A stretch of DNA of 64,000 nt from Actinotalea soli (lineage in GTDB: Bacteria; Actinomycetota; Actinomycetes; Actinomycetales; Cellulomonadaceae), in assembly GCF_017565425.1 (NCBI RefSeq), contig NZ_JAGEMK010000001.1, positions 862,984-926,983 of the forward strand, in the 5' to 3' direction. The first letter of the stretch is position 1. Every line of letters begins with the position of its first letter. Positions 33,977-43,831 of the stretch are shown one piece after another. The position numbers and the translations under genes were made by a program. A model generated the notes under the pieces. That model was not told the origin of the DNA and did not search any database. It saw nothing but the letters and a program-made list of their open reading frames with translations.

Positions 33977-36579
33977 TGCTGCGCCTGACCCTGGCGCAGA
34001 TGCGCCGCAGCCTGGGGCGGCTGACCGCCGCCGGGATCGCCATCGTCCTGGGCACGGCCTTCGTCGCCGCGACCCTGCTCGCGGGCAACGCGATCACCCG
34101 CACCACCTACGACGCCGTGACGAGCTCCTACGCCGAGGCCGACCTGGTCATCGACGGGGTGGAGCTCGACGACGCCATGCTCGCCGCGGCCCGCGAGGTA
34201 CCGGGCGTCGACGTGATCGACCCCCAGTGGCGGACGTACGTCGAGGTCGTCGGCCGTGACGGACGCCTCTACACCGTGGTCAAGGCCAAGGCCACGCACC
34301 CGGGGCTCGAGGCCGAGACCCTGAGCGAGGGCGCGCTGCCGTCGGGGGCCGAGGAGGTGGCGCTCCCGGCGAGCCTCGCCGAGCTGGTCGGGGTCGAGGT
34401 CGGCGACACGGTCACCATGCAGCTCGAGATCTGGACCCCGGACCCTGACGACGCCGAGGGCGGGTCGGTCAGCACGACGAGCGAGGACCTCGAGGTCACG
34501 GGCCTGCTCGACGACGGGGTCTCCGCGTTCATCGGCACCGGTGGCGCCGCCGTCGCCGACGAGGGCCTGGTGCGCTCCTGGATGGAGGCGCTCGACACCG
34601 AGGAGATGGGGGTGACGGCTGCCCAGGCGCTCGTCGCCCTCGCCCCCGGGGCTGACCTGCGCTCGACCCAGGAGGCCCTGCGCGCGTCCGTGGACGGCGC
34701 CACCGTCCAGACCGTCGACGAGGCTGCCGAGCAGATCACTGCCGAGCTGACCGGCAGCTCGATGGTCTTCACCGCCATCGTGCTCGGCTTCGCCGCTGTC
34801 GCGCTGCTGGTCGCCGGGCTGGTCATCACCAACACCTTCCAGGTGCTCGTGGCCCAGCGCACCCGCACCCTGGCGCTGCTGCGCTGCGTGGGCGCCGGCC
34901 GCAAGCAGCTCCGCCGGTCGGTGCTCATCGAGGCCAGCCTCCTGGGCGTCGCCGCCTCGACGATCGGGCTGGTGCTCGGGGCCGCGGTGGTCCAGGGCGC
35001 CCTGAGCGTCCTGGGACGGACGGCGGCCGACGTGCCGCTGCCCGAGACGGTGACCATCACCCCCGTGGTCGTGCTCGTCCCGCTGCTGGTCGGCACCGCG
35101 GTGACCCTGGTCGCGGCGCTGAGCCCGGCCCGGGCCGCGACCCGGGTCTCGGCCCTCGCCGCGCTGCGCCCGGCCGAGAACCCGCAGGTCTCGACCCGGA
35201 GCGGCCGCCTGCGTGCCTGGTTCTCCGGCCTGCTCGTGGTGGGCGGTTTCGGGCTCCTGGCCCTCGGCATGGTGCTGGCCACGAACGTCGACCTCCTGCT
35301 CGGCCTGGCCGCGGGGGTGCTGGGGGGTGCGGCCTCCTTCGTCGGGTTCATGGTCGCGGCGGTGTTCTGGGTCCCGTGGCTCATCCGCGGGCTCGCCCGG
35401 CTCCTCTCGCGGGGCGGACCTGCGGCGACCCTCGCCGGGGCCAACAGCATCCGGAACCCGCGACGCACGGCCTCCACGAGCAGCGCCCTCCTGGTGGGCG
35501 TGACCCTGGTCGCGATGATGTCGACGGGGGCGGCCAGCACCCGGCACTCCCTCAACGAGGCCCTCGACGAGCAGTACCCCGTCGACGTCCAGGTCGAGAC
35601 CGTCGGCAACGGGATGAGCTACCCGGCTCTGCCCGCCGCCGTCACCAGCGAGGTCAGGGAGGTCGAGGAGGTGCGGGCCATCGCTGAGACCACCAGGACG
35701 ATGGTCGCCGTGGTCGACGACCTCGACGGCGCGACGACCACGCTCGAGACCTTCGAGGCGACCGCGATCGACCCCTCCCTCGCGAGGGAGGTGCTGCGCA
35801 CCCCGGACTACGTGGCAGAGCTGGACGACGCGAGCGTGGTCGTCGCGGCCTCCCTCGCCATGAACCTCGGGATCGAGGAGGGTCAGGAGCTCACCCTGAC
35901 CCCGGCGGCGGACGAGGAGGGCGCCTCCTCGGGGGCGGAGGTGACCCTCACCGTGGCGACGACCGAGATGCCGAGCTGGGGGGTCATGGTCACCGACCAG
36001 ACCATGGCGCTGCTGGACCCGGCCGCGCCGGTCAGCGGGTTGTGGCTCGGGGTCACCGACCTCGACGACGCGAGCGCGGTGGTCAGCGCGGTCGACGTCG
36101 CGGCGGCTGCCTCCGACGTGGGGCTGAGCACGACCGGGGCGGCGATCGAGCGCGGCTTCTACCAGCAGGTGATCGACACGCTCCTGGCGGTCGTGGTGGG
36201 GCTGCTCGCGGTCGCGGTGGTCATCGCGCTGGTCGGGGTGGCCAACACCCTGTCGTTGTCCGTGATCGAGCGGCGACGGGAGTCGGCGACGCTGCGCGCC
36301 CTGGGCCTGTCCCGGCGTCAGCTGCGCGCGACCCTGGCCATGGAGGGCCTGCTCGTCGCGGCCGTCGGGGCGCTCGTCGGGTCCCTGCTGGGGGTCGTGT
36401 ACGGCTGGGCCGGGTCTCAGACCCTGCTCGGCGAGATCAGCGCGGTGGGGCTGACCGTGCCCTGGCGTGACCTGGGGCTGGTGCTCCTCGTGGCCCTGGC
36501 CGCCGGTCTGCTGGCCTCGGTCCTGCCCGGCCGCAACGCGGCTCGCACCCCTCCGGTGCAGGCCCTGGGCGTCGAGTAG
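33976..36579 (+). CDS. FtsX-type ABC transporter permease, double-module
   Basis: 867 residues. One N-terminal helix, a large extracytoplasmic domain, then a four-helix-type FtsX block around residues 255-420 (ending near SALAALRPAENP), further helices, a second extracytoplasmic domain and a final FtsX block at ~730-860 (VVVGLLAVAVVIALVGVANTLSLSV, ESATLRALGLSRRQLR). The closing GRNAARTPPVQALGVE is common in MacB/FtsX permeases. ATG 33976 overlaps the ATPase stop. It is followed by a strong terminator. Confidence 0.92.
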
Positions 36580-36615
36580 CTCGACACCCGCCGCGCCGGC
36601 GCGAGCAGTCCACAG

Positions 36616-36660
36616 CACCACGGGCCGTCCCAGCCTCCCCAGGCAGGGCGGCCCGTGGTG
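36616..36660. terminator. Terminator after the FtsX permease
   Basis: CACCACGGGCCG (36616-36627) pairs perfectly with CGGCCCGTGGTG (36649-36660), extended by CCC/GGG inside the arms: a stable hairpin 36 bases after the permease stop. Confidence 0.75.
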
Positions 36661-36694
36661 TGTCCCGAGAGCCCCCTCGGGCTTCGCTCAGGGG

Positions 36695-39600
36695 ATGCGC
36701 TTCTCCCTCGCCTCGGTCGACCTCGAGGTCCCCCGCGGCCTGTCGCTGCACGACGCACGGCACGCCGCCGCGCGGCTCACGGGAGACCCCCGGGTGACGG
36801 CCCAGGCGTGGTGGGTCGAGGGCCGCAGGCTCGACGAGGACCACGTGGCGGGGGTCGTGCCGTGGGTCCACGGCGCGCAGGTCGACCTCGGCGTCCCCGG
36901 CCCCGACCCGGTCGTGCTCGCGCACCGGGCCGGCTGGCACCTGGCCGTCGTCGACGGACCCGGGGCCGGGGAGCTCGGGGTGCCGGGGCAGGGCGCGCGC
37001 CTCGCCGTCGGGCGCGGGCTCCACGAGAGGACCGTCCCGGGGCGGCTCGGGCTCGACGACACCGGGGTCTCGCGCGAGCACGCCCTGGTGCGGCGTCGAG
37101 GCCGACGGCGGCCACGCTGGACCGTCCAGGACCTCGGGTCGGCCAACGGCACCCTCCTGCGCCGCGCCGGAGGGCGGCGCGAGCGCACCGTCGGACGCCG
37201 ACCCGCACGGGTGCGCCCCGGGGACGACGTCGTGGTGGGAGAGAGCGTGCTGCGGCTGCGGTCGGCCCGGTCCGTCCCCGAGCGCGCACCCGGGGGGTCC
37301 GTGCCGCGGGGCGGGACCGGACGGGCGCTCGGCAGCGGGCAGGACACGGGCCCCGGAGATCTGGGCCACCGGTCCCCACGTCCGGTCAGCACGGCGTCCT
37401 GGCTGGTGCCCGCCCTGACCTCGATCGCCCTGGCCGCAGCGATGCGCAACCCCGTCTTCCTGCTCCTCGGCCTGGTGGGACCCCTGACCGTGCTGCTCCC
37501 CACCACCCTGCACCGCGTGAGCCGACGGCGTCGCCCTGCCGGCACGAGCCCGCCCCTGGGGTCCGACGCCCCGGGGCTGCTGGTGCACCTGGCCGGCGGG
37601 GACGGCGCCGGTGGGCACGAGCCGCTGCCTGCTCCGTGGACCGCGATGGCCCGGGAGGGCCTGGCCGTCGTGGGGCCCCCCGACCGGACGCGGGCCGTGG
37701 GACGGGCTCTCGTCGCGGGCGCCCTGGCCGCCGGGCCCACCGAGCTCACCCTGCTGCACCCTGCCACCGCCGATCCGCACTGGGCCTGGGCGCGGTGGCT
37801 CGCCCCGAGGCTCGGCGGCTCGGGCGACGACTCCCCCGGACCGGACGGCGTCCGCGTGGCCCGGACACCGACCGAGGCCGCGGCGGTCCTCCAGCGGGAC
37901 GTCCCCAGCCCGCACCTCGTGGTGGCCGACCAGTCCCCACGAGCTCGGCCCGCCCTGCACCGGTGGTGGCTCGACCGGCACCGGGCGCAGGACTCGGTGC
38001 TCCTGCTCGCCGAGCATCCCGAGCAGGTGCCGGGCTGGTGCCGGTGGGTCCTGCAGGTCGACGGACCCGGCCGGGGACGGCTCGCGGGCCCCGTCTCGGA
38101 GACGGCCGTGGACCTGGTCGCCGGGACGGCGACGTGGGCCGAGCGGGTCGCACGCCGCCTCGCCGTGCGTGGGGACGAGCAGGAGGGGACGGCGAGCGGC
38201 CGCGGGACCGACCTGCCGACGCGCGTGGGCCTGGTCGACCTCGACCTGCCGGACCGCCCCGAGGGGATCGCGGCGCGGTGGGCCACGCCGCGCGCCGGGC
38301 TCGTCGCACCGCTGGGAACCGGTGCCACCGGTCAGGTGACCGTGGACCTCGTCACCGACGGTCCGCACGCCCTCGTCGCCGGGACCACGGGGGCCGGCAA
38401 GTCCGAGCTCCTGCAGTCCCTCGTCCTCGGGCTCGCGCTCAGCCACCCGCCCGACCGGCTCTCGATCGTCCTGGTGGACTACAAGGGCGGCACAGGGCTG
38501 GGCCCGTGCCCGGACCTGCCCCACGTCGTCGGCCGGGTGACGGACCTCGACGCGACCGAGGCCGCCCGGGCCCTCGACGGCCTGCGGATCGAGCTCGGCC
38601 GCCGCAAGGCGGTGCTCGCGGCGGCCGGGGCCGCCACCCTCGAGGACCTCGACCCGCAGGACGCACCGCCCCGTCTGCTGGTGGTGGTCGACGAGCTGCG
38701 CGCGATGACCGAGGACCTGCCCGACTTCGTGCCCGGCCTGGTGCACCTCGCGGCCCAGGGACGGTCCCTGGGCATCCACCTGGTGCTCGCGACCCAGCGG
38801 CCCGCCGGGGTGGTCGACGCGCAGATGCGGGCCAACGTCTCGCTCCGGGTCGCCCTCCGGGTCGCCGACCCTGCCGACTCGACCGACCTGCTCGACGTGC
38901 CGGATGCGGCGCACCTGCCCGCCGACCGGCCGGGACGGGCGCTCCTGCGCCGTGGCCCGGCTCGACCCGAGCTCGTCCAGACGGCCTGGGCGGCGCTGGA
39001 CCGGGCCGATCACGACCGCCCCCACCTCGCCGCACCCTGGTCCGCCTCCGGACCGAGGCTCCGTCCGCCCGAGGGTCGAGCGCCCCGGGACCACGCCACC
39101 TCGCTCGTCGAGGCCTGCCGGGCGGCCGCCGAGGCGACAGGCCACCGCCCCGGTCCCGCTCCCTGGCTCCCGGCCCTGCCGCAGCGGGTCGGCCTCGAGG
39201 AGCTCACCGGCCGCACCGACGACGCGTCCTGCGACGGACTCGTCCTGGGTCTGGCCGACCGACCTGCGTGGCGGAGCCGCGAGGTGGCCCGGTGGCGCGG
39301 GGACGGCGTGCTGATCGTCGCGGGACGCACCCGCTCGGGGCGCAGCACCACGCTCGCGACGCTCGCGCGCGGCGCCCTCGACGGCGGCATCACCGTGCAC
39401 GCGGTCCACGGGTCCCCCGCCCCGGGCCTCCTGGGAGCGCAGCTCGCCGAGGACGCGCACCCGCTCGCGGGCACCGTGGTGGGAGCCGGGGACCCGCGCC
39501 GGGTCGCCCGGCTGCTGGCCCTGCTCCTGACGGAACCGCCGACGAGCACGTCGTCGACGGGCGAGAGCACCGCGGGAGCCGGGACGCCTCCGGACAGGCT

Positions 39601-40738
39601 GCTGGTGATCGACGACCTCGGCGAGGTCCAGCGCGGGCTCGAGCTGCTGCCGCGCGGGGCAGGGCTCGAGCTGCTGGACCGGGTGCTGCGCGGCGCGCGC
39701 CGGCACGGCACCGCTGTGGTGGTGGGCTGCCTCCCCCACGAGGCGACCCGGCTGGTGCCGCACGCGACGGCTCGTCTCGTCCTGCCGGTCGACGACCCCC
39801 ACGACGCGGCCCTGCTCGGTGTCCCGACCGGATCCGCCGGGGCGTCCGGCACGACCTCGACGGGCCGACCAGCCCTCGGGGGCCGCGGCAGGACGGACGC
39901 CCCACCCGGGCGCGGCGTGCTGCTCGACGCGGGGGACGCCGTCGAGTGCCAGGTCGCGGTGGCTGGTCCGCCGCCCGCCCGACACCCGCCGCTTCCCGGG
40001 GGGCCCGCGCCGGTACGGCTGGCGCCCCTGCCCCTGCTGGTCCGGCTCGAGGACGTCGGTGGCCCCGACGGCGCGACGAGGTGCGCGCCGGCAGGTGAGC
40101 ACGGGTCGGTGCTCCGGCGCGACCCGGCGCCCCTCGAGGTCGTCCTCGGCCTCGGGGGCGACCGCGCGACCCCCGTCCTGCTGCCGCTGCAGGACGGGGT
40201 GCTCGTCGTCGGACCTCCGGGCTCGGGGCGCACCACGGCCCTGGAGACCCTCGTCCACGGGGTCCGGGCCCTGGGCTGGGCGGTCCAGGTCGGCCCGCCG
40301 CCCGCTCTCCCCGCGCCGGCCGACGCCGGGCACCTCGGGACCGGTCTCGGGTCGCGCACGGCCTACCTGCTGGACGACCTCGACGTCGACCTCCGGACGG
40401 ACCAGCGCCTCGCCGACCACCTCGCGGCGGTGCTCAGCGGGCCACGACCACCGGTGCTGCTCGCCTCGTGCCGGACGGGAACCGCCGCGAGCGCCTTCCG
40501 CGGCCCTCTCGCCCTGCTGCGGGAGAGCTGCGTGGTGGTGCTGAGCCCCTCGAGTCCCGGCAGCGGTGAGGTCGCCGGCACGGACCTGGCGCTGGTGACG
40601 GACCCGATGCTGACCGACCACCCGGGTCGGGGAGCCGTCGCGCACCGTGGACGCACGCTGCCCGTGCAGGTGGCCCGGCAGCGACCGGGCGGGGCCGCGG
40701 GGGCTGGCGGGACCCTCGGCCCGGGCAGGCACCCGTGA
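36695..40738 (+). CDS. FHA and FtsK/SpoIIIE-domain ATPase, EssC/EccC-like
   Basis: 1347 residues. The order resembles EssC of type VII secretion: an FHA domain at about residues 100-160 (GVSREHALV, LGSANGTLL), two membrane helices at ~234-272, a degenerate region, then three P-loop modules. Module 1 has a canonical Walker A GTTGAGKSE (residue 563), VLVDYKGG and LLVVVDEL. Modules 2 and 3 have Arg in place of the Walker A Lys: GRTRSGRST (877) and GPPGSGRTT (1173). ATG 36695 starts MRFSLASVDLEVP after a terminator; no clear ribosome site. No WXG100, EccB/D or mycosin gene is visible nearby, so its partners are unknown. Confidence 0.85.
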   Translation: MRFSLASVDLEVPRGLSLHDARHAAARLTGDPRVTAQAWWVEGRRLDEDHVAGVVPWVHGAQVDLGVPGPDPVVLAHRAGWHLAVVDGPGAGELGVPGQGARLAVGRGLHERTVPGRLGLDDTGVSREHALVRRRGRRRPRWTVQDLGSANGTLLRRAGGRRERTVGRRPARVRPGDDVVVGESVLRLRSARSVPERAPGGSVPRGGTGRALGSGQDTGPGDLGHRSPRPVSTASWLVPALTSIALAAAMRNPVFLLLGLVGPLTVLLPTTLHRVSRRRRPAGTSPPLGSDAPGLLVHLAGGDGAGGHEPLPAPWTAMAREGLAVVGPPDRTRAVGRALVAGALAAGPTELTLLHPATADPHWAWARWLAPRLGGSGDDSPGPDGVRVARTPTEAAAVLQRDVPSPHLVVADQSPRARPALHRWWLDRHRAQDSVLLLAEHPEQVPGWCRWVLQVDGPGRGRLAGPVSETAVDLVAGTATWAERVARRLAVRGDEQEGTASGRGTDLPTRVGLVDLDLPDRPEGIAARWATPRAGLVAPLGTGATGQVTVDLVTDGPHALVAGTTGAGKSELLQSLVLGLALSHPPDRLSIVLVDYKGGTGLGPCPDLPHVVGRVTDLDATEAARALDGLRIELGRRKAVLAAAGAATLEDLDPQDAPPRLLVVVDELRAMTEDLPDFVPGLVHLAAQGRSLGIHLVLATQRPAGVVDAQMRANVSLRVALRVADPADSTDLLDVPDAAHLPADRPGRALLRRGPARPELVQTAWAALDRADHDRPHLAAPWSASGPRLRPPEGRAPRDHATSLVEACRAAAEATGHRPGPAPWLPALPQRVGLEELTGRTDDASCDGLVLGLADRPAWRSREVARWRGDGVLIVAGRTRSGRSTTLATLARGALDGGITVHAVHGSPAPGLLGAQLAEDAHPLAGTVVGAGDPRRVARLLALLLTEPPTSTSSTGESTAGAGTPPDRLLVIDDLGEVQRGLELLPRGAGLELLDRVLRGARRHGTAVVVGCLPHEATRLVPHATARLVLPVDDPHDAALLGVPTGSAGASGTTSTGRPALGGRGRTDAPPGRGVLLDAGDAVECQVAVAGPPPARHPPLPGGPAPVRLAPLPLLVRLEDVGGPDGATRCAPAGEHGSVLRRDPAPLEVVLGLGGDRATPVLLPLQDGVLVVGPPGSGRTTALETLVHGVRALGWAVQVGPPPALPAPADAGHLGTGLGSRTAYLLDDLDVDLRTDQRLADHLAAVLSGPRPPVLLASCRTGTAASAFRGPLALLRESCVVVLSPSSPGSGEVAGTDLALVTDPMLTDHPGRGAVAHRGRTLPVQVARQRPGGAAGAGGTLGPGRHP

Positions 40739-40746
40739 CGGGTGGG

Positions 40747-41163
40747 TCAGACGGGCTCGGGGTCCGCGACGACCTCGTGGGTGGTGTGCGCGACGACGGG
40801 CCGCGTCATGAGCAGCACGAGGATGGCCGCGGCGAGGGCCAGCAGGGGCCAGCCCCACGCGATCCCGCCCTGCAGCAGGGTCACCGCCGTGGCTCCCTGG
40901 AGCAGCTGCCACGTGATCACCGGGCCCCGTGCTCGGCGGCTGCCGGCCAGGAGGGCGCGGGCGGCGGCCACGAGCACGGCGGCGACCCCCAGCCCGAAGA
41001 GCAGCAGGAACAGCGCGACGGCCAGGACCCGGGACCCCTCGCCCACGAGCACCACGAGCCACCACAGCGAGAGGGCGGTCAGCACGGCGGCCTCGAGGAG
41101 CACGAGGACGAGCGCCACCCGCAGCACGACGGGGGCCACGGGGCGACGGGGCGCAGCGGACAC
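40747..41163 (-). CDS. Small four-helix membrane protein, unknown
   Basis: 138 residues made up almost entirely of four hydrophobic helices, with a short basic N-terminus (SAAPRRPVAP) and a short acidic tail. I recognise no family. GTG 41163 is preceded by TAGGCT with 6 bases between, so it is probably translated from a leaderless mRNA, which supports it as a real gene. Convergent with the EssC-like gene (8-base gap) and divergent from whiB1. Confidence 0.7.
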   Translation of the reverse strand: MSAAPRRPVAPVVLRVALVLVLLEAAVLTALSLWWLVVLVGEGSRVLAVALFLLLFGLGVAAVLVAAARALLAGSRRARGPVITWQLLQGATAVTLLQGGIAWGWPLLALAAAILVLLMTRPVVAHTTHEVVADPEPV

Positions 41164-41169
41164 ATGCCG

Positions 41170-41175
41170 AGCCTA
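41170..41175 (-). promoter_or_regulatory. -10 box TAGGCT of the small membrane protein gene
   Basis: Minus-strand TAGGCT ends 6 bases before GTG 41163. Confidence 0.6.
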
Positions 41176-41362
41176 CGGCGTGGTCGAAGCGATGTGACAA
41201 AGACCTCATCGTTATCGGCTCGAAATCTTGACGTAACCCCTTGTGCACCTCTGGGACGCGTGTGAGGCTTGTTCTCAGACGTAGGACGACCGCACGAACC
41301 CCCCACTGTCAGCCCAGTCCCCCACCGGGGGCGGGCTCGACGCGTGCCCAGAGGAGATACAG

Positions 41363-41611
41363 ATGGATTGGCGTCACCGCGCTTCCTGCCTGGACGAGGA
41401 CCCGGAGCTGTTCTTCCCCATCGGCAACACCGGCCCCGCTCTGCTCCAGATCGAGGAGGCGAAGGCTGTGTGCCGTCGCTGCCCCGTCACCGAGACCTGC
41501 CTCAAGTGGGCCCTCGAGTCCGGTCAGGACGCCGGGGTCTGGGGTGGCCTCTCCGAGGACGAGCGCCGCGCGCTCAAGCGCCGCACCGCCCGCGCCCGCC
41601 GCGCGAGCTGA
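41363..41611 (+). CDS. whiB1: WhiB1-type iron-sulfur transcription factor
   Basis: 82 residues, the normal length. Starts MDWRHRASC, followed by EDPELFFP, and has the four cluster ligands Cys9, Cys37, Cys40 and Cys46 (VCRRCPVTETC), the GVWGG turn and a basic DNA-binding tail (RRALKRRTARARRAS). The sequence is very close to M. tuberculosis WhiB1 as I remember it. WhiB1 carries a nitric-oxide-sensitive [4Fe-4S] cluster and binds the main sigma factor. ATG 41363 has GAGGAGAT upstream, and the leader is about 90-200 bases with a CCCCC/GGGGG hairpin at 41319-41331. The PdtaS-type kinase gene downstream is convergent, as in mycobacteria. Confidence 0.95.
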   Translation: MDWRHRASCLDEDPELFFPIGNTGPALLQIEEAKAVCRRCPVTETCLKWALESGQDAGVWGGLSEDERRALKRRTARARRAS

Positions 41612-41639
41612 GCAGGCAGCCCCTCAGCCAGCACTCCCC

Positions 41640-41682
41640 GACGCCCCCGGCGCCGCCCGCACAGGACGGTGCCGGGGGCGTC
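41640..41682. terminator. Terminator after whiB1
   Basis: GACGCCCCCGGC (41640-41651) and GCCGGGGGCGTC (41671-41682) form a perfect 12-bp stem with a 19-base loop, 29 bases after the whiB1 stop and before the convergent kinase gene. Confidence 0.75.
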
Positions 41683-41747
41683 GTCGTGCTCAGGGCCATG
41701 GTCGGGCTCGGTCGTGCGACCCCCGACCGGGACGGGCGGCCTGCGGC

Positions 41748-43223
41748 TCAGACGACCGCGCGGCGCTCACGCATGTCGAGGTCCAGCAGGACCCGCGTCC
41801 CGCCCCCCTCGCGGGCCGACCAGCCGATCGAGCCCCCCAGCTCGTTGCGGACCAAGGTCTCGACGATCTGCGTGCCGAGCCCTGTCATGGGCCCGCTCGC
41901 CCCGTCGGCCAGCCCCACGCCGTCGTCGTCGATGACCACGTGCAGGTGCTGACCGCTGCGCTCGGCGACGATCTCGACGGTCCCGACCTCGCGTCCGACG
42001 AAGCCGTGCTCGACGGCGTTCGTCACCAGCTCGGTGAGGATCAGCGCCAGCGCCGTCGCCCCCTCGGCCGGGACCATGCCGAAGGTCCCCGTCCGCACCG
42101 TGCGCACCGAGGCCCCCGCCGAGGCGACGTCGGCCACGAGCCGCAGGCTGCGGTCCACGAGGCTGTCGAAGTCCACGGTCTCGTCGAGGGTCTGCGAGAG
42201 CGTCTCGTGCACCAGGGCGATGGTCGTCACGCGGCGCATCGCCTCGTCCAGGGCGTCCTTGGCCTCGGGGGAGGTCATCCGCCGACCCTGCAGGCGCAGC
42301 AGGGCCGCGACCGTCTGCAGGTTGTTCTTCACCCGGTGGTGGATCTCCCGGATGGTCGCGTCCTTGGTGATGAGCTCACGCTCGCGGCGCCGCAGCTCGG
42401 ACACGTCACGGCACAGGAGCACCGCACCGATGCGCTGCCCGTCCTCGGTCATGGGCACCGCTCGCAGCGACAGGCACACCCCGCGGGCCTCGAGGTCGGT
42501 CCGCCACGGGGCCCTGCCCATGACCACCAGGGGCAGGGACTCGTCCATCGCGGTGCTGTCCTCGAGCAGGTCGGTCGTGACCTCGGCGAGGGACCTGCCC
42601 ACGAGCGAGCCGAGCACGCCGAAGCGGTGGAAGCAGCTGAGGGCGTTGGGGCTCGCGTAGAGCACCTCGCCCTCGGAGTTGAGCCGGATCAACCCGTCGC
42701 CGACCCGAGGCGCCCCGCGGCGCGGTCCGGTCGGCGCGTTGGGGGCGGGGAACTCACCCCGGGAGATCATCGCGACCAGGTCGTCGGCGGCCTCGACGTA
42801 GTTGAGCTCGAGCCGGCTCGGGGTGCGGGCCCCGCCCAGGTTCGTCTGCCGGGCGACCACCGCGATGGGGCGGCCGGCGTGGACGACGGGGACGGCCTCC
42901 TCGCGCACCGCGTAGGTGCCGAACCAGCGGGGCTCGCGCGATCGCTGGATCGACACCTCGGCCAGGGCACGCTCGAGCTGGGGCCGCTGGCCCTCGGGGG
43001 CGCTGCTGCCGACGATGTCGTCGTAGTGGACGGTCGCCCCCGTCGAGGGCCGGGCCTGGGAGACCGCGACGAAGTCCCCCGAGCGGGTCGGCAGCCACAG
43101 CACGAGGTCGGCGAAGGCCAGGTCGGAGATCAGCTGCCAGTCGCCGACCAGGAGATGGAGCCACTCGACGTCGGCAGGGGCGAGGTCGGCGTGACGGGAG
43201 ACCAGATCGCTCAGGGTGGACAC
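41748..43223 (-). CDS. pdtaS: Cytosolic sensor histidine kinase, PdtaS-type
   Basis: 491 residues without membrane helices. The N-terminal ~150 residues fit a GAF sensor domain (MSTLSDLVSRHADLAPADVE start), ~165-280 a PAS domain, then the HisKA_2 H-box EIHHRVKNNLQTVAALLRLQ near residue 295 and an HATPase with ELVTNAVEHGF and VIDDDGVGL. This matches mycobacterial PdtaS, which phosphorylates the ANTAR-domain RNA-binding regulator PdtaR; the gene lies convergent to whiB1 in both. GTG 43223 has TAGGCT 6 bases upstream (leaderless). No pdtaR is in this window. Confidence 0.88.
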   Translation of the reverse strand: MSTLSDLVSRHADLAPADVEWLHLLVGDWQLISDLAFADLVLWLPTRSGDFVAVSQARPSTGATVHYDDIVGSSAPEGQRPQLERALAEVSIQRSREPRWFGTYAVREEAVPVVHAGRPIAVVARQTNLGGARTPSRLELNYVEAADDLVAMISRGEFPAPNAPTGPRRGAPRVGDGLIRLNSEGEVLYASPNALSCFHRFGVLGSLVGRSLAEVTTDLLEDSTAMDESLPLVVMGRAPWRTDLEARGVCLSLRAVPMTEDGQRIGAVLLCRDVSELRRRERELITKDATIREIHHRVKNNLQTVAALLRLQGRRMTSPEAKDALDEAMRRVTTIALVHETLSQTLDETVDFDSLVDRSLRLVADVASAGASVRTVRTGTFGMVPAEGATALALILTELVTNAVEHGFVGREVGTVEIVAERSGQHLHVVIDDDGVGLADGASGPMTGLGTQIVETLVRNELGGSIGWSAREGGGTRVLLDLDMRERRAVV

Positions 43224-43229
43224 CCTGCG

Positions 43230-43235
43230 AGCCTA
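43230..43235 (-). promoter_or_regulatory. -10 box TAGGCT of the PdtaS-type kinase
   Basis: Minus-strand TAGGCT ends 6 bases before GTG 43223. Confidence 0.62.
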
Positions 43236-43332
43236 GGCGCAGGACGCGCGCCCGACCGCCCCGCCGACGACGCAGCGCACCGCCCCACCGCTTGTTAACC
43301 TCGACCTACCTTTCCCACCCTCGGAGGCTCCG

Positions 43333-43827
43333 GTGCACGTGTCCGTCCAGACCACCTACGACGCCGGCATCGACGACGTGGCCGCGATGCTCGCCGACGA
43401 GGAGTTCGTGGCCACCAAGGTCCGGGCCACCGGGGCGACGTCGCAGCAGGTCGACGTCGTGGGCACCAGCGCCGAGGCCTTCACCGTGACCACCCGCCGG
43501 CACATGCCCTCGACCGACATCCCCGCGCAGTTCCGCTCCGTGGTCGGGGCGAGCGTCGAGGTCCGACAGGTCGAGGCGTGGGAAGGCCCCGAGCAGGGGG
43601 CCCGCCGCGGCACCGTGGTGGTGGAGATCACCGGGGCGCCGGTGCGGCTCTCCGGGACCATGCGCCTGGTCGGCGAGCCCGACGGCAGCACGACCCACCA
43701 CGTCGAGGGCGAGCTCAAGGCCTCGGTGCCGCTCTTCGCCTCGGCCGTCGAGCAGGCGACCGCCGGGGGCATCCGTGAGGCCTTCGCGGCCGAGGGTCGC
43801 GCCGGGGCCACCTGGCTCGCGCGCTGA
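43333..43827 (+). CDS. DUF2505-family protein
   Basis: 164 residues, no membrane helix. It resembles the actinobacterial DUF2505 family, which has a START/SRPBCC-like fold: an N-terminal VSVQTTYDAGIDDVAAMLAD, an alternating beta pattern and a final amphipathic helix with SVPLFASAVEQATAGGI. Function unknown; the fold suggests binding of a hydrophobic ligand. GTG 43333 has GGAGG upstream. A LacI-type regulator begins 4 bases after its stop. Confidence 0.78.
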   Translation: MHVSVQTTYDAGIDDVAAMLADEEFVATKVRATGATSQQVDVVGTSAEAFTVTTRRHMPSTDIPAQFRSVVGASVEVRQVEAWEGPEQGARRGTVVVEITGAPVRLSGTMRLVGEPDGSTTHHVEGELKASVPLFASAVEQATAGGIREAFAAEGRAGATWLAR

Positions 43828-43831
43828 CCCG

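Noticed and set aside
36437..41248. Minus-strand open frame of 1603 codons
   Set aside because: It lies antisense to the EssC-like gene, which has clear motifs; its product is low-complexity Arg/Pro/Gly.
41180..41260. CRP-like TGTGA-N6 half sites upstream of whiB1
   Set aside because: TGTGACAAAGACCTCA and GTGTGAGGCTTGTT have one good half only; the second half does not match TCACA.
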